Source of the DNA: Acidobacteriota bacterium
Lineage (GTDB): Bacteria > Acidobacteriota > Terriglobia > Bryobacterales > Bryobacteraceae
Length of the DNA stretch: 34,430 nt
Reading direction: 5' to 3'
Assembly: GCA_005808475.1 (NCBI GenBank)
Contig: SYLY01000306.1
Location: 1-34,430, forward strand
The notes beneath the pieces are model-generated. The model had not been told where the DNA came from. It made no database searches and was given only the letters and a program-made list of their open reading frames with translations. This document shows positions 16,451 to 24,465 of the stretch, one piece after another; the first letter of the stretch is position 1; every line of letters begins with the position of its first letter. The translations under genes and the position numbers were made by a program.

Positions 16451-16499
16451 CTAGCATTCCATGCGGTGATGTTCGGGCGAATCCGAGGTCCGGGGCCGT

Positions 16500-16508
16500 T
16501 GCTATACT
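16500..16508 (+). promoter_or_regulatory. Extended -10 promoter of tRNA-Leu
   Basis: TGCTATACT fits the extended -10 form TGnTATAAT with one mismatch. It lies 23 bases before the mature tRNA 5' end. No convincing -35 hexamer is visible at 17 bases upstream, which is common for extended -10 promoters. Confidence 0.5.
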
Positions 16509-16531
16509 AAAACGAGCCGCTTCTTTCGAAC

Positions 16532-16618
16532 GGGGGAGTGGTGGAATGGCAGACACAGCAGACTCAAAATCTGCCGGGTGCACAACCCGTGAGGGTTCAA
16601 GTCCCTCCTCCCCCACCA
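16532..16618 (+). tRNA. tRNA-Leu (anticodon CAA)
   Basis: The 87-nt class II tRNA folds fully. The acceptor stem is GGGGGAG (16532-16538) with CTCCCCC (16608-16614). The anticodon stem is GCAGA/TCTGC around loop CTCAAAA, giving anticodon CAA at 16565-16567, which reads UUG. The long variable arm is CGGGT/ACCCG, and the T arm is GAGGG-TTCAAGT-CCCTC. Discriminator A and an encoded CCA (16616-16618) follow. The long variable arm and A73 agree with leucine identity. The next coding start is only 19 bases downstream. Confidence 0.97.
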
Positions 16619-16637
16619 TGACTCGAGGGCGCTCGCG

Positions 16638-18326
16638 TTGCTGACGAAACTGACCCTTCGCAATTTCAAGCGCTTCGAGAGCGTCGAGATCGAACTCGCC
16701 AGCCGGGTCGTGTTCGTCGGGCCAAACAACTCCGGCAAGACTACTGCGTTGCAGGCCTTGGCCCTGTGGGACATGGGACTCCAGGCCTTCGTACAGAAGC
16801 GCGGCCTGAAAGCGCCGGGCACGCGCCCCGCCGTGGCGCTGAACCGGCGCGACTTCGTCGCCTTGCCCGTTCCAGACATGGAACTGCTTTGGAGAGGCCG
16901 CAAGCTGACCAAGGACAACAAGCGCATTCCGCTCGAAGTGGTCGTGCACGGGACATCGCATGGCGAGGAGTGGACCTGCGGACTCCAGTTCGAATACCGC
17001 GACGAGGACTCGGTGTATTGCCGGCCGCTGCAAGCCGCGATTCCAGAGGCGGCCGCGCGAACCCGCGTCGCGTTCCTGCCGCCGATGTCGGGAATGGCTT
17101 CCCATGAGACCCGGATCGACGAGGGCGCCATCCGCGTGCGTCTGGGTGAAGGCCGGACGGCGGAAGTCCTGCGGAACCTTTGCCATCTGATCGCGACCGA
17201 GGGTCCACAAGACGGCTGGATCGACATCGAGCGCCAGATCGAGTCCCTCTTCCGGGCGCGGCTCTCCAAGCCGGAGTACATCGCTTCGCGCGGCGAGATC
17301 GCGATGGAGTACGAGGAGGCGGGCGTCCGCCTGGACCTGTCGGCTGCCGGCCGGGGGCTCCAGCAGACGCTCTTGCTGCTGGCCTATCTGATCCGCAACC
17401 ACGATACCGTGTTGTTGCTCGACGAGCCCGACGCGCATCTCGAAATCGTGCGGCAGCGGCAGATCTACTCGGCCTTGACGGACACGGCCAGCCGCTATGG
17501 CTGCCAAATCGTCGCGGCGTCGCACTCGGAAGTGTTGCTGAACGAGGCCGCCGAACGAGACCTCGTCATCGCCTTCGTAGGCAAGCCGCATCCGGTCAAC
17601 CTGGGGACGTCACAGGTGCGCAAATCGCTGGCCGAAATCGGTTTCGAGCAGTACTACCAAGCCGAACAGAAGGGCTGGGTTCTCTACCTCGAGGGGTCCA
17701 CGGATCTCGCGATCCCGCGGGAGTTCGCCCGGCTTTTGCAACACCCCGCGGCGGAGGTTCTGGACGCGCCCTTCGTTCACTACGTGGGCAATAAGCCGGG
17801 CCTGGCGGCAGCCCATTTCTTTGGATTGCGAGAGGCCAAGCCGGACTTCACAGGGTTCGCCCTGTTCGACCGGCTGGGCCGGCCCGCCGAATCGTCCAAC
17901 GACCTGGACCAACATTGCTGGCGCCGCCGTGAAATCGAGTGCTACTTCATGCGGACAGAGACGCTCGAAGCGTGGGCGCTCGCGCAAGCGGGTGAGCAGC
18001 GGCTGGGGCCGCTCTTCGCGGGCCAATGGGTGGAGGCGATGCGCGAGTCGCTCGCCGAGATCGAAGCCGCTTTTCAGGTCCTGGGAGAGTCGCTCTGGTC
18101 GCCCGGTCTGAAGGTGTCCGAGAGAGGGCTTCCCCAGGTGCTCGACCGGTTCTACCGGAAGGTAGGCCTCCCTTCGATGGTATCGAAGACCGGTTTTTGG
18201 TCCATCGCCCGATTCATGGATGCCGCCCACCTCGATGGCGAGGTAACCCAGGTGCTCGACCGTATTCTGGCGGTGGCCGGCCGGGCCGTGACTATAAGCG
18301 AAACCCCCGACTCCGCGGCTCAGTAA
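16638..18326 (+). CDS. OLD-like AAA ATPase with C-terminal TOPRIM/DUF4435-like domain
   Basis: This 562-aa protein has an ABC/SMC-type ATPase half: LRNFKRF strand, Walker A GPNNSGKTT at 28-36, signature region DLSAAGRGLQQ near 233-243, Walker B LLLDEPDAHLE around 259-269, and a switch His in AASHSEVL. From about 345 a TOPRIM-like half follows, with Glu352 in YLEGSTD, Asp411 in LFDRLGR and a conserved WRRREIECYF at 428-437. This last block is like that of DUF4435 proteins. OLD nucleases and PARIS (AriA/AriB) pair these same activities in phage defence; here both are in one chain. Start TTG 16638 is backed by GAGGG at 16625-16629 and no in-frame ATG/GTG exists upstream. It abuts a tRNA gene, a common site for acquired DNA. 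Confidence 0.75.
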   Translation: MLTKLTLRNFKRFESVEIELASRVVFVGPNNSGKTTALQALALWDMGLQAFVQKRGLKAPGTRPAVALNRRDFVALPVPDMELLWRGRKLTKDNKRIPLEVVVHGTSHGEEWTCGLQFEYRDEDSVYCRPLQAAIPEAAARTRVAFLPPMSGMASHETRIDEGAIRVRLGEGRTAEVLRNLCHLIATEGPQDGWIDIERQIESLFRARLSKPEYIASRGEIAMEYEEAGVRLDLSAAGRGLQQTLLLLAYLIRNHDTVLLLDEPDAHLEIVRQRQIYSALTDTASRYGCQIVAASHSEVLLNEAAERDLVIAFVGKPHPVNLGTSQVRKSLAEIGFEQYYQAEQKGWVLYLEGSTDLAIPREFARLLQHPAAEVLDAPFVHYVGNKPGLAAAHFFGLREAKPDFTGFALFDRLGRPAESSNDLDQHCWRRREIECYFMRTETLEAWALAQAGEQRLGPLFAGQWVEAMRESLAEIEAAFQVLGESLWSPGLKVSERGLPQVLDRFYRKVGLPSMVSKTGFWSIARFMDAAHLDGEVTQVLDRILAVAGRAVTISETPDSAAQ

Positions 18327-18412
18327 CCTACCTATTCTGGTACTTCCCGCCCATTGGTTCGATGGGACTTTCCTGGCATCATTGGCCAGACGAGTCCGCC
18401 GATCTCTTTCTC

Positions 18413-19813
18413 ATGAAACTCGCCAGTACACGAAATCTGCCCCGGGGCCCGATGACCATGGTGCTTGCCGTGTCGTCGATTCTGCTTCTTTGGGCGGGCG
18501 GCAATCTGGTCTCGTTGTTGCTGGCGCCGGTCCAGAGAGCGAAGGCGCCGGAACTGCTCGAACGGCTGGAGGGGCTTGCCTTCTACATGATGGAGGAGCT
18601 CGAGGACCAAGGCGCTCGTCCGGACCGGCACTTCGACTTCAACACGGCCCGTGCGCGCGCGGACCGGTTCCACGCCATCTACATCAAAGGTGTGCCGCCG
18701 GTCAACGCCGCGGCGGTGGGAATGACGGAGATCGAGGACGCGCTGGTGCGGGCTCACGAGTGGATGGCTCGCGTCGATAAGGGGCGGCTGCGGCTGGTGA
18801 AGGACGTGCCGGAGGCGGAGTGCCGCCAGACCGAAGCGGAATGGAGAGCCAACGGGGCGCAGGCTGTGGTCGAATTCCGGTCGGCGGCGATCAATCTGCA
18901 CACTCTGCCTGTCGACGCTGTCAAGGCCGAGCGGAAGAGCCGCGTATCGTCGCTCATCTTCGCCATCGCCCTCGGCGGGCTGATCCTGGCGGGGGCGATT
19001 TTCGCTCAGTTGGGCCGCAAGGACGACGCCGAGGCCCGCTCCCAAGCCAAGCCGGCGGTGAATTCGCCGCTGCCATCCGCCGTGGAGAGCTCCGCCGTGG
19101 TGGCCGTCCAGTACACGCGGGAAGCCATCCTGACACTCGACCCGAGCTTGCGCATCCTCACCATGAATCCGGCCGCCGAGGCGCTCTTCGGATACCGGCC
19201 GGCTCAGGCCATGGGTCTGAACCTCAGCCATCTGTTGCCCAGCCTCTCCATCAAAGGAGAAATCCCAGACAGCTCCACCGTCGAGCCCACTTTCGAAACC
19301 GGCCTGCACGCGTCTGGCAAGAAGATCCCCGTGGAGATCTCGCTGCATCTTCTCAACCAGCGGGGCAGGCGCACGGTGATCGCGGTGGCCCGCAACGCCG
19401 CCAACGCCGCGGCGCAGGTGGAAACTCCCGATTCCGACACCGGCGTGGTTGCCGACATGGCGCGGCTTTGTCCCGCGCCGCTGGTGATCTACGATCCGGA
19501 AGGCCGCGTCGTGCACATCAACGAGGCTTTCGGCGAACTGCTCGGAATCGAATTCGACGACTGCCACAGCCAGCCCTACTGGAAGCAGTTCCTCGAGGGC
19601 GAACATTCCGAGCGCGCCCGCCGCGAGTGGCTGCTGCTCGCCAGCAAAAAGCTCCCCGACACGGTGGATCAGACCTGGCGGCGTTCCGATGGAAGCGCCA
19701 TCCCGATGGTTTGGGCGCGGTCCGCCCTGCGCGACCCTCAGGGGCGCGTGCGGTTCATCGTCGCGATCGGCGTGGAGCGCAACAGGGCCCCGGCCCAACG
19801 GCGCGCCGCGTGA
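18413..19813 (+). CDS. Membrane-anchored tandem PAS-domain sensor without recognisable output domain
   Basis: The gene encodes 466 aa. A transmembrane helix at about 14-36 and a second at about 178-200 (SSLIFAIALGGLILAGAIF) flank an extracytoplasmic helical domain. Two PAS domains then follow. PAS1 lies at about 235-335 (ILTLDPSLRILTMNPAAEALFGY) and PAS2 at about 345-460 (LVIYDPEGRVVHINEAFGELLG). The chain ends right after PAS2 with no histidine kinase, GGDEF or methyl-accepting region. It may act through protein contacts or with a kinase encoded elsewhere. Start ATG 18413 is preferred since it puts the first membrane helix at the N-terminus; ATG 18362 is possible. Confidence 0.75.
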   Translation: MKLASTRNLPRGPMTMVLAVSSILLLWAGGNLVSLLLAPVQRAKAPELLERLEGLAFYMMEELEDQGARPDRHFDFNTARARADRFHAIYIKGVPPVNAAAVGMTEIEDALVRAHEWMARVDKGRLRLVKDVPEAECRQTEAEWRANGAQAVVEFRSAAINLHTLPVDAVKAERKSRVSSLIFAIALGGLILAGAIFAQLGRKDDAEARSQAKPAVNSPLPSAVESSAVVAVQYTREAILTLDPSLRILTMNPAAEALFGYRPAQAMGLNLSHLLPSLSIKGEIPDSSTVEPTFETGLHASGKKIPVEISLHLLNQRGRRTVIAVARNAANAAAQVETPDSDTGVVADMARLCPAPLVIYDPEGRVVHINEAFGELLGIEFDDCHSQPYWKQFLEGEHSERARREWLLLASKKLPDTVDQTWRRSDGSAIPMVWARSALRDPQGRVRFIVAIGVERNRAPAQRRAA

Positions 19814-19819
19814 CCGCGT

Positions 19820-20509
19820 TCAGCGCTTGAAATACCAAAGCCAGAAGTACTGATCGCCCGCGCCGTGGCGATGCCGCGGCTCGAAGCCCACCTTGTCCGC
19901 CATCGCCACCGCGTCGGCGTCGGAGAAGGGTACGCCCAGCCAAGTGTCGTCCGGCTCGCTTTCGATCGCCGGGTCGCCTTGCACCTGGAACTTGAATAGC
20001 CCGCCAGGCCGAAGCAGGCGGTGCACGTCGCGCACGTAGCATTCGATCACCTCGCGGCTCGGAATATGCTGGAACACGATCATCGAAAACGCGAAGTCGA
20101 TGGGCGTGTCTCCCAGAACCGACAGATCCTTCCCGTTATTCTCGAACACGAACGCATTGGGGACGTCGCGCAGCGCCAGGCGCGCCTGGCGCACCATCTC
20201 CGAACTGATATCGATGCCGTAGACCAGGCCGAACACTTCCGCCAGCGCGCGCGTAATGCGGCCGGCTCCGCAGCCGATCTCGAGCACCTTCATCCGCTTG
20301 GGGTCCATCCCCTGGCAGATGTTCGTCATGTCGTTGAGGACCTGCTCCCGTACGGTTGCGCGGCCAGACGACCACCACTCCTCGTCGGTCCACTCCTCCT
20401 TGCCCGTGGCCACCCAATAGCGGGCATTCTCGGAGGCGCGCGCATCCCAGTCGCGCTTCATTCGTTCCACCTGCGCGGTGGACGGAACCGGCTCGATCAT
20501 CCCTTCCAT
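19820..20509 (-). CDS. Class I SAM-dependent methyltransferase
   Basis: This 229-aa protein has motif I VLEIGCGAGRITRAL at about 75-89, then an acidic strand end GLVYGIDIS (motif II), DFAFSMIVFQHIPS (motif IV) and LLRPGGLFKFQ (motif V/VI). These are typical of methyltransferases acting on small molecules or lipids (Methyltransf_11/25 type). The substrate is not identifiable. It stands alone on the minus strand, ending seven bases from the PAS gene stop. Start ATG 20509 is taken; ATG 20500 is also possible and neither has a clear ribosome site. Confidence 0.85.
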   Translation of the reverse strand: MEGMIEPVPSTAQVERMKRDWDARASENARYWVATGKEEWTDEEWWSSGRATVREQVLNDMTNICQGMDPKRMKVLEIGCGAGRITRALAEVFGLVYGIDISSEMVRQARLALRDVPNAFVFENNGKDLSVLGDTPIDFAFSMIVFQHIPSREVIECYVRDVHRLLRPGGLFKFQVQGDPAIESEPDDTWLGVPFSDADAVAMADKVGFEPRHRHGAGDQYFWLWYFKR

Positions 20510-20569
20510 GGTAAGACGGGGACCGGGTGAACGTAACCCGCGGGGCTGCGCTGCGTTTAATGTAGTGTG

Positions 20570-22249
20570 ATGTACCCGGCGTTTTTCGCCCTTTGGGCGG
20601 CAGGCTCGATGTTCGCCCAGCAGCCGCCTCCGCCTCAGGCCGGGCCTCCCGCGGGAACCGTGGAGGGCCGCGTGGTCAACGAGATCACGGGTGAAGGCGT
20701 CCGAAAGGCGCGGATCAACCTGTTCCTTACGGGCGGCGGCGGACCGGGAGGACGGCGAGGTGGTCCGCCTCCGCCCGGAGCGCAGATCGAGGGGATGACC
20801 TCGGCGGACGGTTCGTTCCGCATCGACAACGTGCCGCCGGGTTCCTACCGTTTCTGGGCGGAACGCGCCAGCTTCGTCTATCGCCGCGATCCGCGCCGCA
20901 ACGATCAGGCGCTGCTCGAGGTCGGTCCCGGCGCGGTGGCCCGCGTGCCCGACATCAAGCTGTCGCCGGCCGCCGTCATCACTGGCCGCGTCACCGACGA
21001 GGATGGCGATCCCGTGCAGGGAGTCACCGTCCAGGTCAACCGCTACCAGTACGCGGGCGGGAAGAAGCAGCTCATCCCGCAGCAGTCGGGATCCACCAAC
21101 GATCTGGGGGAGTTCCGCATCCACTCGATCCTCCCTGGCCGGTATTTCCTGAGCGCGAGCAAGTCGCAAGGGCCGCCCGGACCGCGAGGGCCGTCCCGGC
21201 CGATGCCCTCCAACGGACCCGAGCAGAGCTACGTCACCGTGTTCTTCCCGGGAACGCTCGATCCGGGCGCGGCCGCGCCGCTCGACCTCGCGCCTGGCCA
21301 GGAGTATCGCGGCGCCGATGTGCGGCTGTCGAAGACGCAGGTCTTCCGGGTGCGGGGCGTGGTGTCCAACCTGGTCAGCGATCCGAAGGAACGGGGATGG
21401 CCCAGCGCCGTGGTCTATCTGTACCCCGACTCGGCCATCCGGAACATGATCGCCGAACGCCGGCCGTCGCCGATCGACACCAGGACGGGGGCGTTCGAGA
21501 TTCGCAATGTGCGGCCCGGTTCGTATTACCTGGTGGCTCAACAGGCTGGCGGCGATCACTCGCTGTCGGGCGATGCGCGGATCGAGGTTGGCGCCGGCGA
21601 TGTGGCGGATGTGCGAGTCGCGCTGAGTCCCAACGTGCCGGTGAAGGGCCGTGTGGCCGTGGAAGGGACGGCGCAGGTGGATCTGCGCTCGCTGGCGCTG
21701 CAATTGGTTCCCACGAGCGGCTTTTCGTCGTACGGCCCGCCGGTGCGGATCTCGGAAGATGGATCGTTCCAGGCCCGCAACGTGCCGAGGGTTCCGCACC
21801 GCGTGATCGCGACGAACCTGCCCGAGGGCTTCTGGGTCAAGGCCGTGCAAATGGATGGGCGCGACGCTCCGGACAACGTGATCGCCGCGGCGTCCCTAGT
21901 GGACGTGAAGCTCGCCCCGGGCGCCGCGTCGGTGGCGGGCATCGTGCGCGATGCCAAGGGCGATCCGGTAGAGGGGATCAAAGTGACGGTGGCGCCGGAG
22001 GGGACCCGTTCCGGGTGGTGGGAGCTTTATCGCGAGACCACTTCCAGCAAGGACGGATCCTATCGCCTGGCGAATCTGCCGCCCGGATCGTATCGCGTCT
22101 ATGCCTGGGAAAAGCTGGAGCTCGGGGCGCACCAGGACGCCAAGTTTCTCGAGCCGTTCGAATCGCAGTCGAGCCCGGTTGCGTTAAAGGAAGGGGAGAC
22201 GGCGACGGTCCATCCCAAACCCATCGCGCCGCCGGCCGGCGTGCTATGA
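20570..22249 (+). CDS. Secreted multi-domain carboxypeptidase-regulatory-like protein
   Basis: This 559-aa exported protein has the signal FFALWAAGSMFAQ followed by a Pro-rich linker. At least four to five beta-sandwich modules of the CarboxypepD_reg type follow. They are recognised by repeated patterns: G-x-V-x-(N/D)-x-x-(T/G)-G-x-x-V (GTVEGRVVNEITGEGV, VITGRVTDEDGDPVQGV, SVAGIVRDAKGDPVEGI) and their closing SADGSFRIDNVPPGSYR, DLGEFRIHSILPGRY, SKDGSYRLANLPPGSYRV. Such proteins are abundant on acidobacterial cell surfaces; the role is unknown. ATG 20570 lies eight bases after TTTAAT. The next secreted protein starts 16 bases downstream. Confidence 0.8.
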   Translation: MYPAFFALWAAGSMFAQQPPPPQAGPPAGTVEGRVVNEITGEGVRKARINLFLTGGGGPGGRRGGPPPPGAQIEGMTSADGSFRIDNVPPGSYRFWAERASFVYRRDPRRNDQALLEVGPGAVARVPDIKLSPAAVITGRVTDEDGDPVQGVTVQVNRYQYAGGKKQLIPQQSGSTNDLGEFRIHSILPGRYFLSASKSQGPPGPRGPSRPMPSNGPEQSYVTVFFPGTLDPGAAAPLDLAPGQEYRGADVRLSKTQVFRVRGVVSNLVSDPKERGWPSAVVYLYPDSAIRNMIAERRPSPIDTRTGAFEIRNVRPGSYYLVAQQAGGDHSLSGDARIEVGAGDVADVRVALSPNVPVKGRVAVEGTAQVDLRSLALQLVPTSGFSSYGPPVRISEDGSFQARNVPRVPHRVIATNLPEGFWVKAVQMDGRDAPDNVIAAASLVDVKLAPGAASVAGIVRDAKGDPVEGIKVTVAPEGTRSGWWELYRETTSSKDGSYRLANLPPGSYRVYAWEKLELGAHQDAKFLEPFESQSSPVALKEGETATVHPKPIAPPAGVL

Positions 22250-22265
22250 TGCCCGCGAGGTCCGC

Positions 22266-22922
22266 ATGCGATACCTGCTGTCTCTTCTCGCTTTGACGGG
22301 CGTGGTTCCGGCCGCCGAAAAGCCCACGCCGGTGGGCGAAGGGTCGAACAAGGTGGCTGCGATCCAGGCGTCTCTGTACGCCGGCAAAGCGTCGATCCGC
22401 CAGGCCGTCGGCTACGAACTCGACGAGGGCATCGTAGTGGTGGAATTGAAGCTGATCCCGGCGGCGGGACAGAAGATCGCGATCAACCGCGACGACTTCC
22501 TGCTGCGGTCCGACCGTGACGGACAGCGTGCCACGCCCTATGCGCCCACCCAGATCGCCGACGGCGCCGTGTTGGTGGTGAAGACGGTGGGCGGCGGAGG
22601 CTCGGTCGGATCGGAAAGCCGCGGTCCGGTATGGGGCGGCCTCGGCGGCGGTATGCCGCGCCGCATGCCCGGCAACGGCAGCGGAATCGGCAACTCCGCC
22701 GGAACCACCGAGGCGCAAGCCGAGATGAAGGACATTCCGGAAGGCAAGGATAAACAGGATCCCTTGCTCACGGCGCTGGAAAAGAAGATCCTGCCAGAAA
22801 AGGAAATCGCGGAGCCTGCCACCGGCCAGCTTTACTTCCTGATGGAAGGCAAGCAGAAGACCAAGGACATCGAACTGCTGTACAAGACGTCCGCGGGCCG
22901 TGTGTCGGTCCGCTTCAAATAG
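22266..22922 (+). CDS. Secreted protein of unknown function
   Basis: This 218-aa protein has an N-terminal signal (YLLSLLALTGVVPAAE). A beta-rich domain of about 85 residues follows, then a Gly-rich low-complexity stretch around 108-140, and a C-terminal segment ending in a strand (GQLYFLMEGKQ through GRVSVRFK). I recognise no family. GAGG at 22257-22260 could serve as ribosome site. It is sandwiched between the carboxypeptidase-regulatory-like gene (16 bases) and the D-threonine-aldolase-like gene (5 bases), so the three are probably cotranscribed. Confidence 0.65.
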   Translation: MRYLLSLLALTGVVPAAEKPTPVGEGSNKVAAIQASLYAGKASIRQAVGYELDEGIVVVELKLIPAAGQKIAINRDDFLLRSDRDGQRATPYAPTQIADGAVLVVKTVGGGGSVGSESRGPVWGGLGGGMPRRMPGNGSGIGNSAGTTEAQAEMKDIPEGKDKQDPLLTALEKKILPEKEIAEPATGQLYFLMEGKQKTKDIELLYKTSAGRVSVRFK

Positions 22923-22927
22923 TTCGA

Positions 22928-24022
22928 ATGAGAATCTCCGAAATCGACACTCCAGCCATCCTCATCGACGTGGATGTCATGGAGGCGAACCTGAACCGCG
23001 TCGCTAACTACGCGCGGGAGCACGAACTGCGCCTCCGTCCTCATACCAAGACACACAAGATTCCGGCGCTGGGACGGCGTCAGCTCGACCTGGGCGCGGT
23101 GGGTCTCACCGTGGCCAAGACCGGCGAGGCCGAAGTGATGCTCGCCACGGGCACTCCGGATCTGCTGGTGGCCTATCCGGTCATCGGGCAGAAGAAGCTC
23201 GACCGGTTGGTGGAAGTGGCGCGAAAGACACGCGTGACCGTCGCGCTCGACAGCCTGGTGGCGGCGAGCCAACTATCCGACGCCGCCCGGCAGGCGCAGG
23301 TGGAATTCGGAGTACTCGTCGAGACCGATGTCGGCCTGGGACGGGTCGGCGTGGCGCCTGGCGACGAACTGGTCGCGCTGGGGAAAGGGGTCGCCAACCT
23401 CCCGCGGTTGGACCTCGAGGGCTTCAGCTTCTATCCGGGCCACATCAAGGCGATGGACGAACTGGGCGAGGCCGAGATCGGCAAGCTCAGCGCGCTGGTG
23501 GAGCGCACCGTGCACCAGTTCCGCGTGGCGGGATTGCCTGTGCGCGTGGTAAGCGGCGGGTCGACGCCGGCGCTGTTCCACTCGCATCTGGTCGCGGGCG
23601 TCAACGAGATCCGCCCGGGCACCTACATCTTCAACGACCGCAACACGGTGGAGTGCGGGGCCGCCCAATGGGACCACTGCGCCGCCACGATTCTATCCAC
23701 CGTTGTGTCCGCCGCCCGGCCCGGCCACATGATCATCGACGGCGGATCGAAGACGTTTTCGACCGACCGCCTGGTGACCGGCGAAGCCACGTTCGGCGTG
23801 GTGCGCGAAGCTCCCGGAGCGTTGTTCCACAAAATGAACGAGGAGCACGGCTATATCGATCTGCGGCGCGCGGACAAGCAGGATTTCCAGGTCGGTGACC
23901 GGGTCCGCGTGATCCCGAACCACATCTGCGTCGCGATGAACCTCCACGAACGCGTGTTCGGCGTTCGCGGAAACGAAGTGGTCGAGACGTGGACCGTGGC
24001 CGCGCGAGGCAAGCTGCAATAG
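22928..24022 (+). CDS. D-threonine aldolase / D-serine dehydratase-like PLP enzyme
   Basis: This 364-aa fold-type III PLP enzyme has an N-terminal alanine-racemase-like barrel. The start DTPAILIDVDVMEANLNR and the PLP lysine in RPHTKTHK (Lys41) fit. The C-terminal metal-binding part has PNHICVAMNL with His332 and Cys334, the pair that coordinates the divalent metal in this family. GGSTPALF in the barrel binds the cofactor phosphate. Enzymes of this group cleave D-beta-hydroxy amino acids to glycine and an aldehyde, or dehydrate D-serine; the sequence does not discriminate. It begins five bases after the preceding secreted-protein gene. Confidence 0.88.
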   Translation: MRISEIDTPAILIDVDVMEANLNRVANYAREHELRLRPHTKTHKIPALGRRQLDLGAVGLTVAKTGEAEVMLATGTPDLLVAYPVIGQKKLDRLVEVARKTRVTVALDSLVAASQLSDAARQAQVEFGVLVETDVGLGRVGVAPGDELVALGKGVANLPRLDLEGFSFYPGHIKAMDELGEAEIGKLSALVERTVHQFRVAGLPVRVVSGGSTPALFHSHLVAGVNEIRPGTYIFNDRNTVECGAAQWDHCAATILSTVVSAARPGHMIIDGGSKTFSTDRLVTGEATFGVVREAPGALFHKMNEEHGYIDLRRADKQDFQVGDRVRVIPNHICVAMNLHERVFGVRGNEVVETWTVAARGKLQ

Positions 24023-24040
24023 GCGTGCGATAATCGGGGC

Positions 24041-24427
24041 ATGGGACTCAAAACCCCCGATGAGCGGCTTGACCGTTTGGAACAAGTCGTTCAGATCCTG
24101 GCCGAGGATCACCTGCACTTGAAAGACATCGTCACCGATCTCGCCACCGCGAGCCGCCGTGCGTTCGACTTGGTCGCGGAGCAGGGCCGGCAAGCCGACG
24201 AGCGGTTCAAGCGTCTCGAGGAGCAGATGCGTGAGCAGATGCGGCGCATCGAGGAGCAGATGCGGCGCACCGAGGAGCAGATGCGGCGCACCGACGAGGA
24301 GTTCAATCGCACCGAAGAGCAAATGCGCGAGACCGCGGCGCAGATGCGCCGCACGGACAAACGCGTGGACGACCTCGTCCTGGCCATCGGCGAACTGATC
24401 CGCAGGCTGCCACCCGGCGCCAACTGA
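24041..24427 (+). CDS. Small coiled-coil protein with heptad-repeat core
   Basis: This 128-aa protein is almost entirely predicted coiled coil. Residues about 60-105 repeat the seven-residue unit EEQMRRT with small changes (EEQMRRI, EEQMRRT, EEQMRRT, DEEFNRT, EEQMRET, AAQMRRT). This is a right-in-phase heptad with Met/Ile at core positions. The N-terminal part (LDRLEQVVQILAEDH) is also amphipathic, and the C-terminus ends DLVLAIGELIRRLPPG. The function is unknown. GATAAT ends six bases before the ATG, so translation is probably leaderless. Confidence 0.7.
   Translation: MGLKTPDERLDRLEQVVQILAEDHLHLKDIVTDLATASRRAFDLVAEQGRQADERFKRLEEQMREQMRRIEEQMRRTEEQMRRTDEEFNRTEEQMRETAAQMRRTDKRVDDLVLAIGELIRRLPPGAN
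24251..24292 (+). repeat. Two perfect tandem copies of a 21-bp heptad-encoding repeat
   Basis: Each copy encodes EEQMRRT. Diverged copies lie on both sides (about 24219-24360), making six or more units. The period of exactly 21 bases keeps the coiled-coil phase, so unit gain or loss by slippage would change rod length without breaking the frame. Confidence 0.8.
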
Positions 24428-24465
24428 CCCACCCGCTGGGCGGGCGGTGCGTTATTCTAGATCCC

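Noticed and set aside
16598..16640. tRNA 3' end as an attachment site of an integrated element
   Set aside because: I found no second copy of the tRNA 3' sequence in the window and no integrase gene, so an island cannot be claimed.
18360..18385. Possible sigma-54 promoter before the PAS gene (TGGCAT followed by TTGG)
   Set aside because: The GG and GC dinucleotides do not have the required 10-base spacing.
24219..24320. Regular short repeats resembling a CRISPR array
   Set aside because: The repeats are contiguous 21-bp units with no spacers and code for heptads of a coiled-coil protein.
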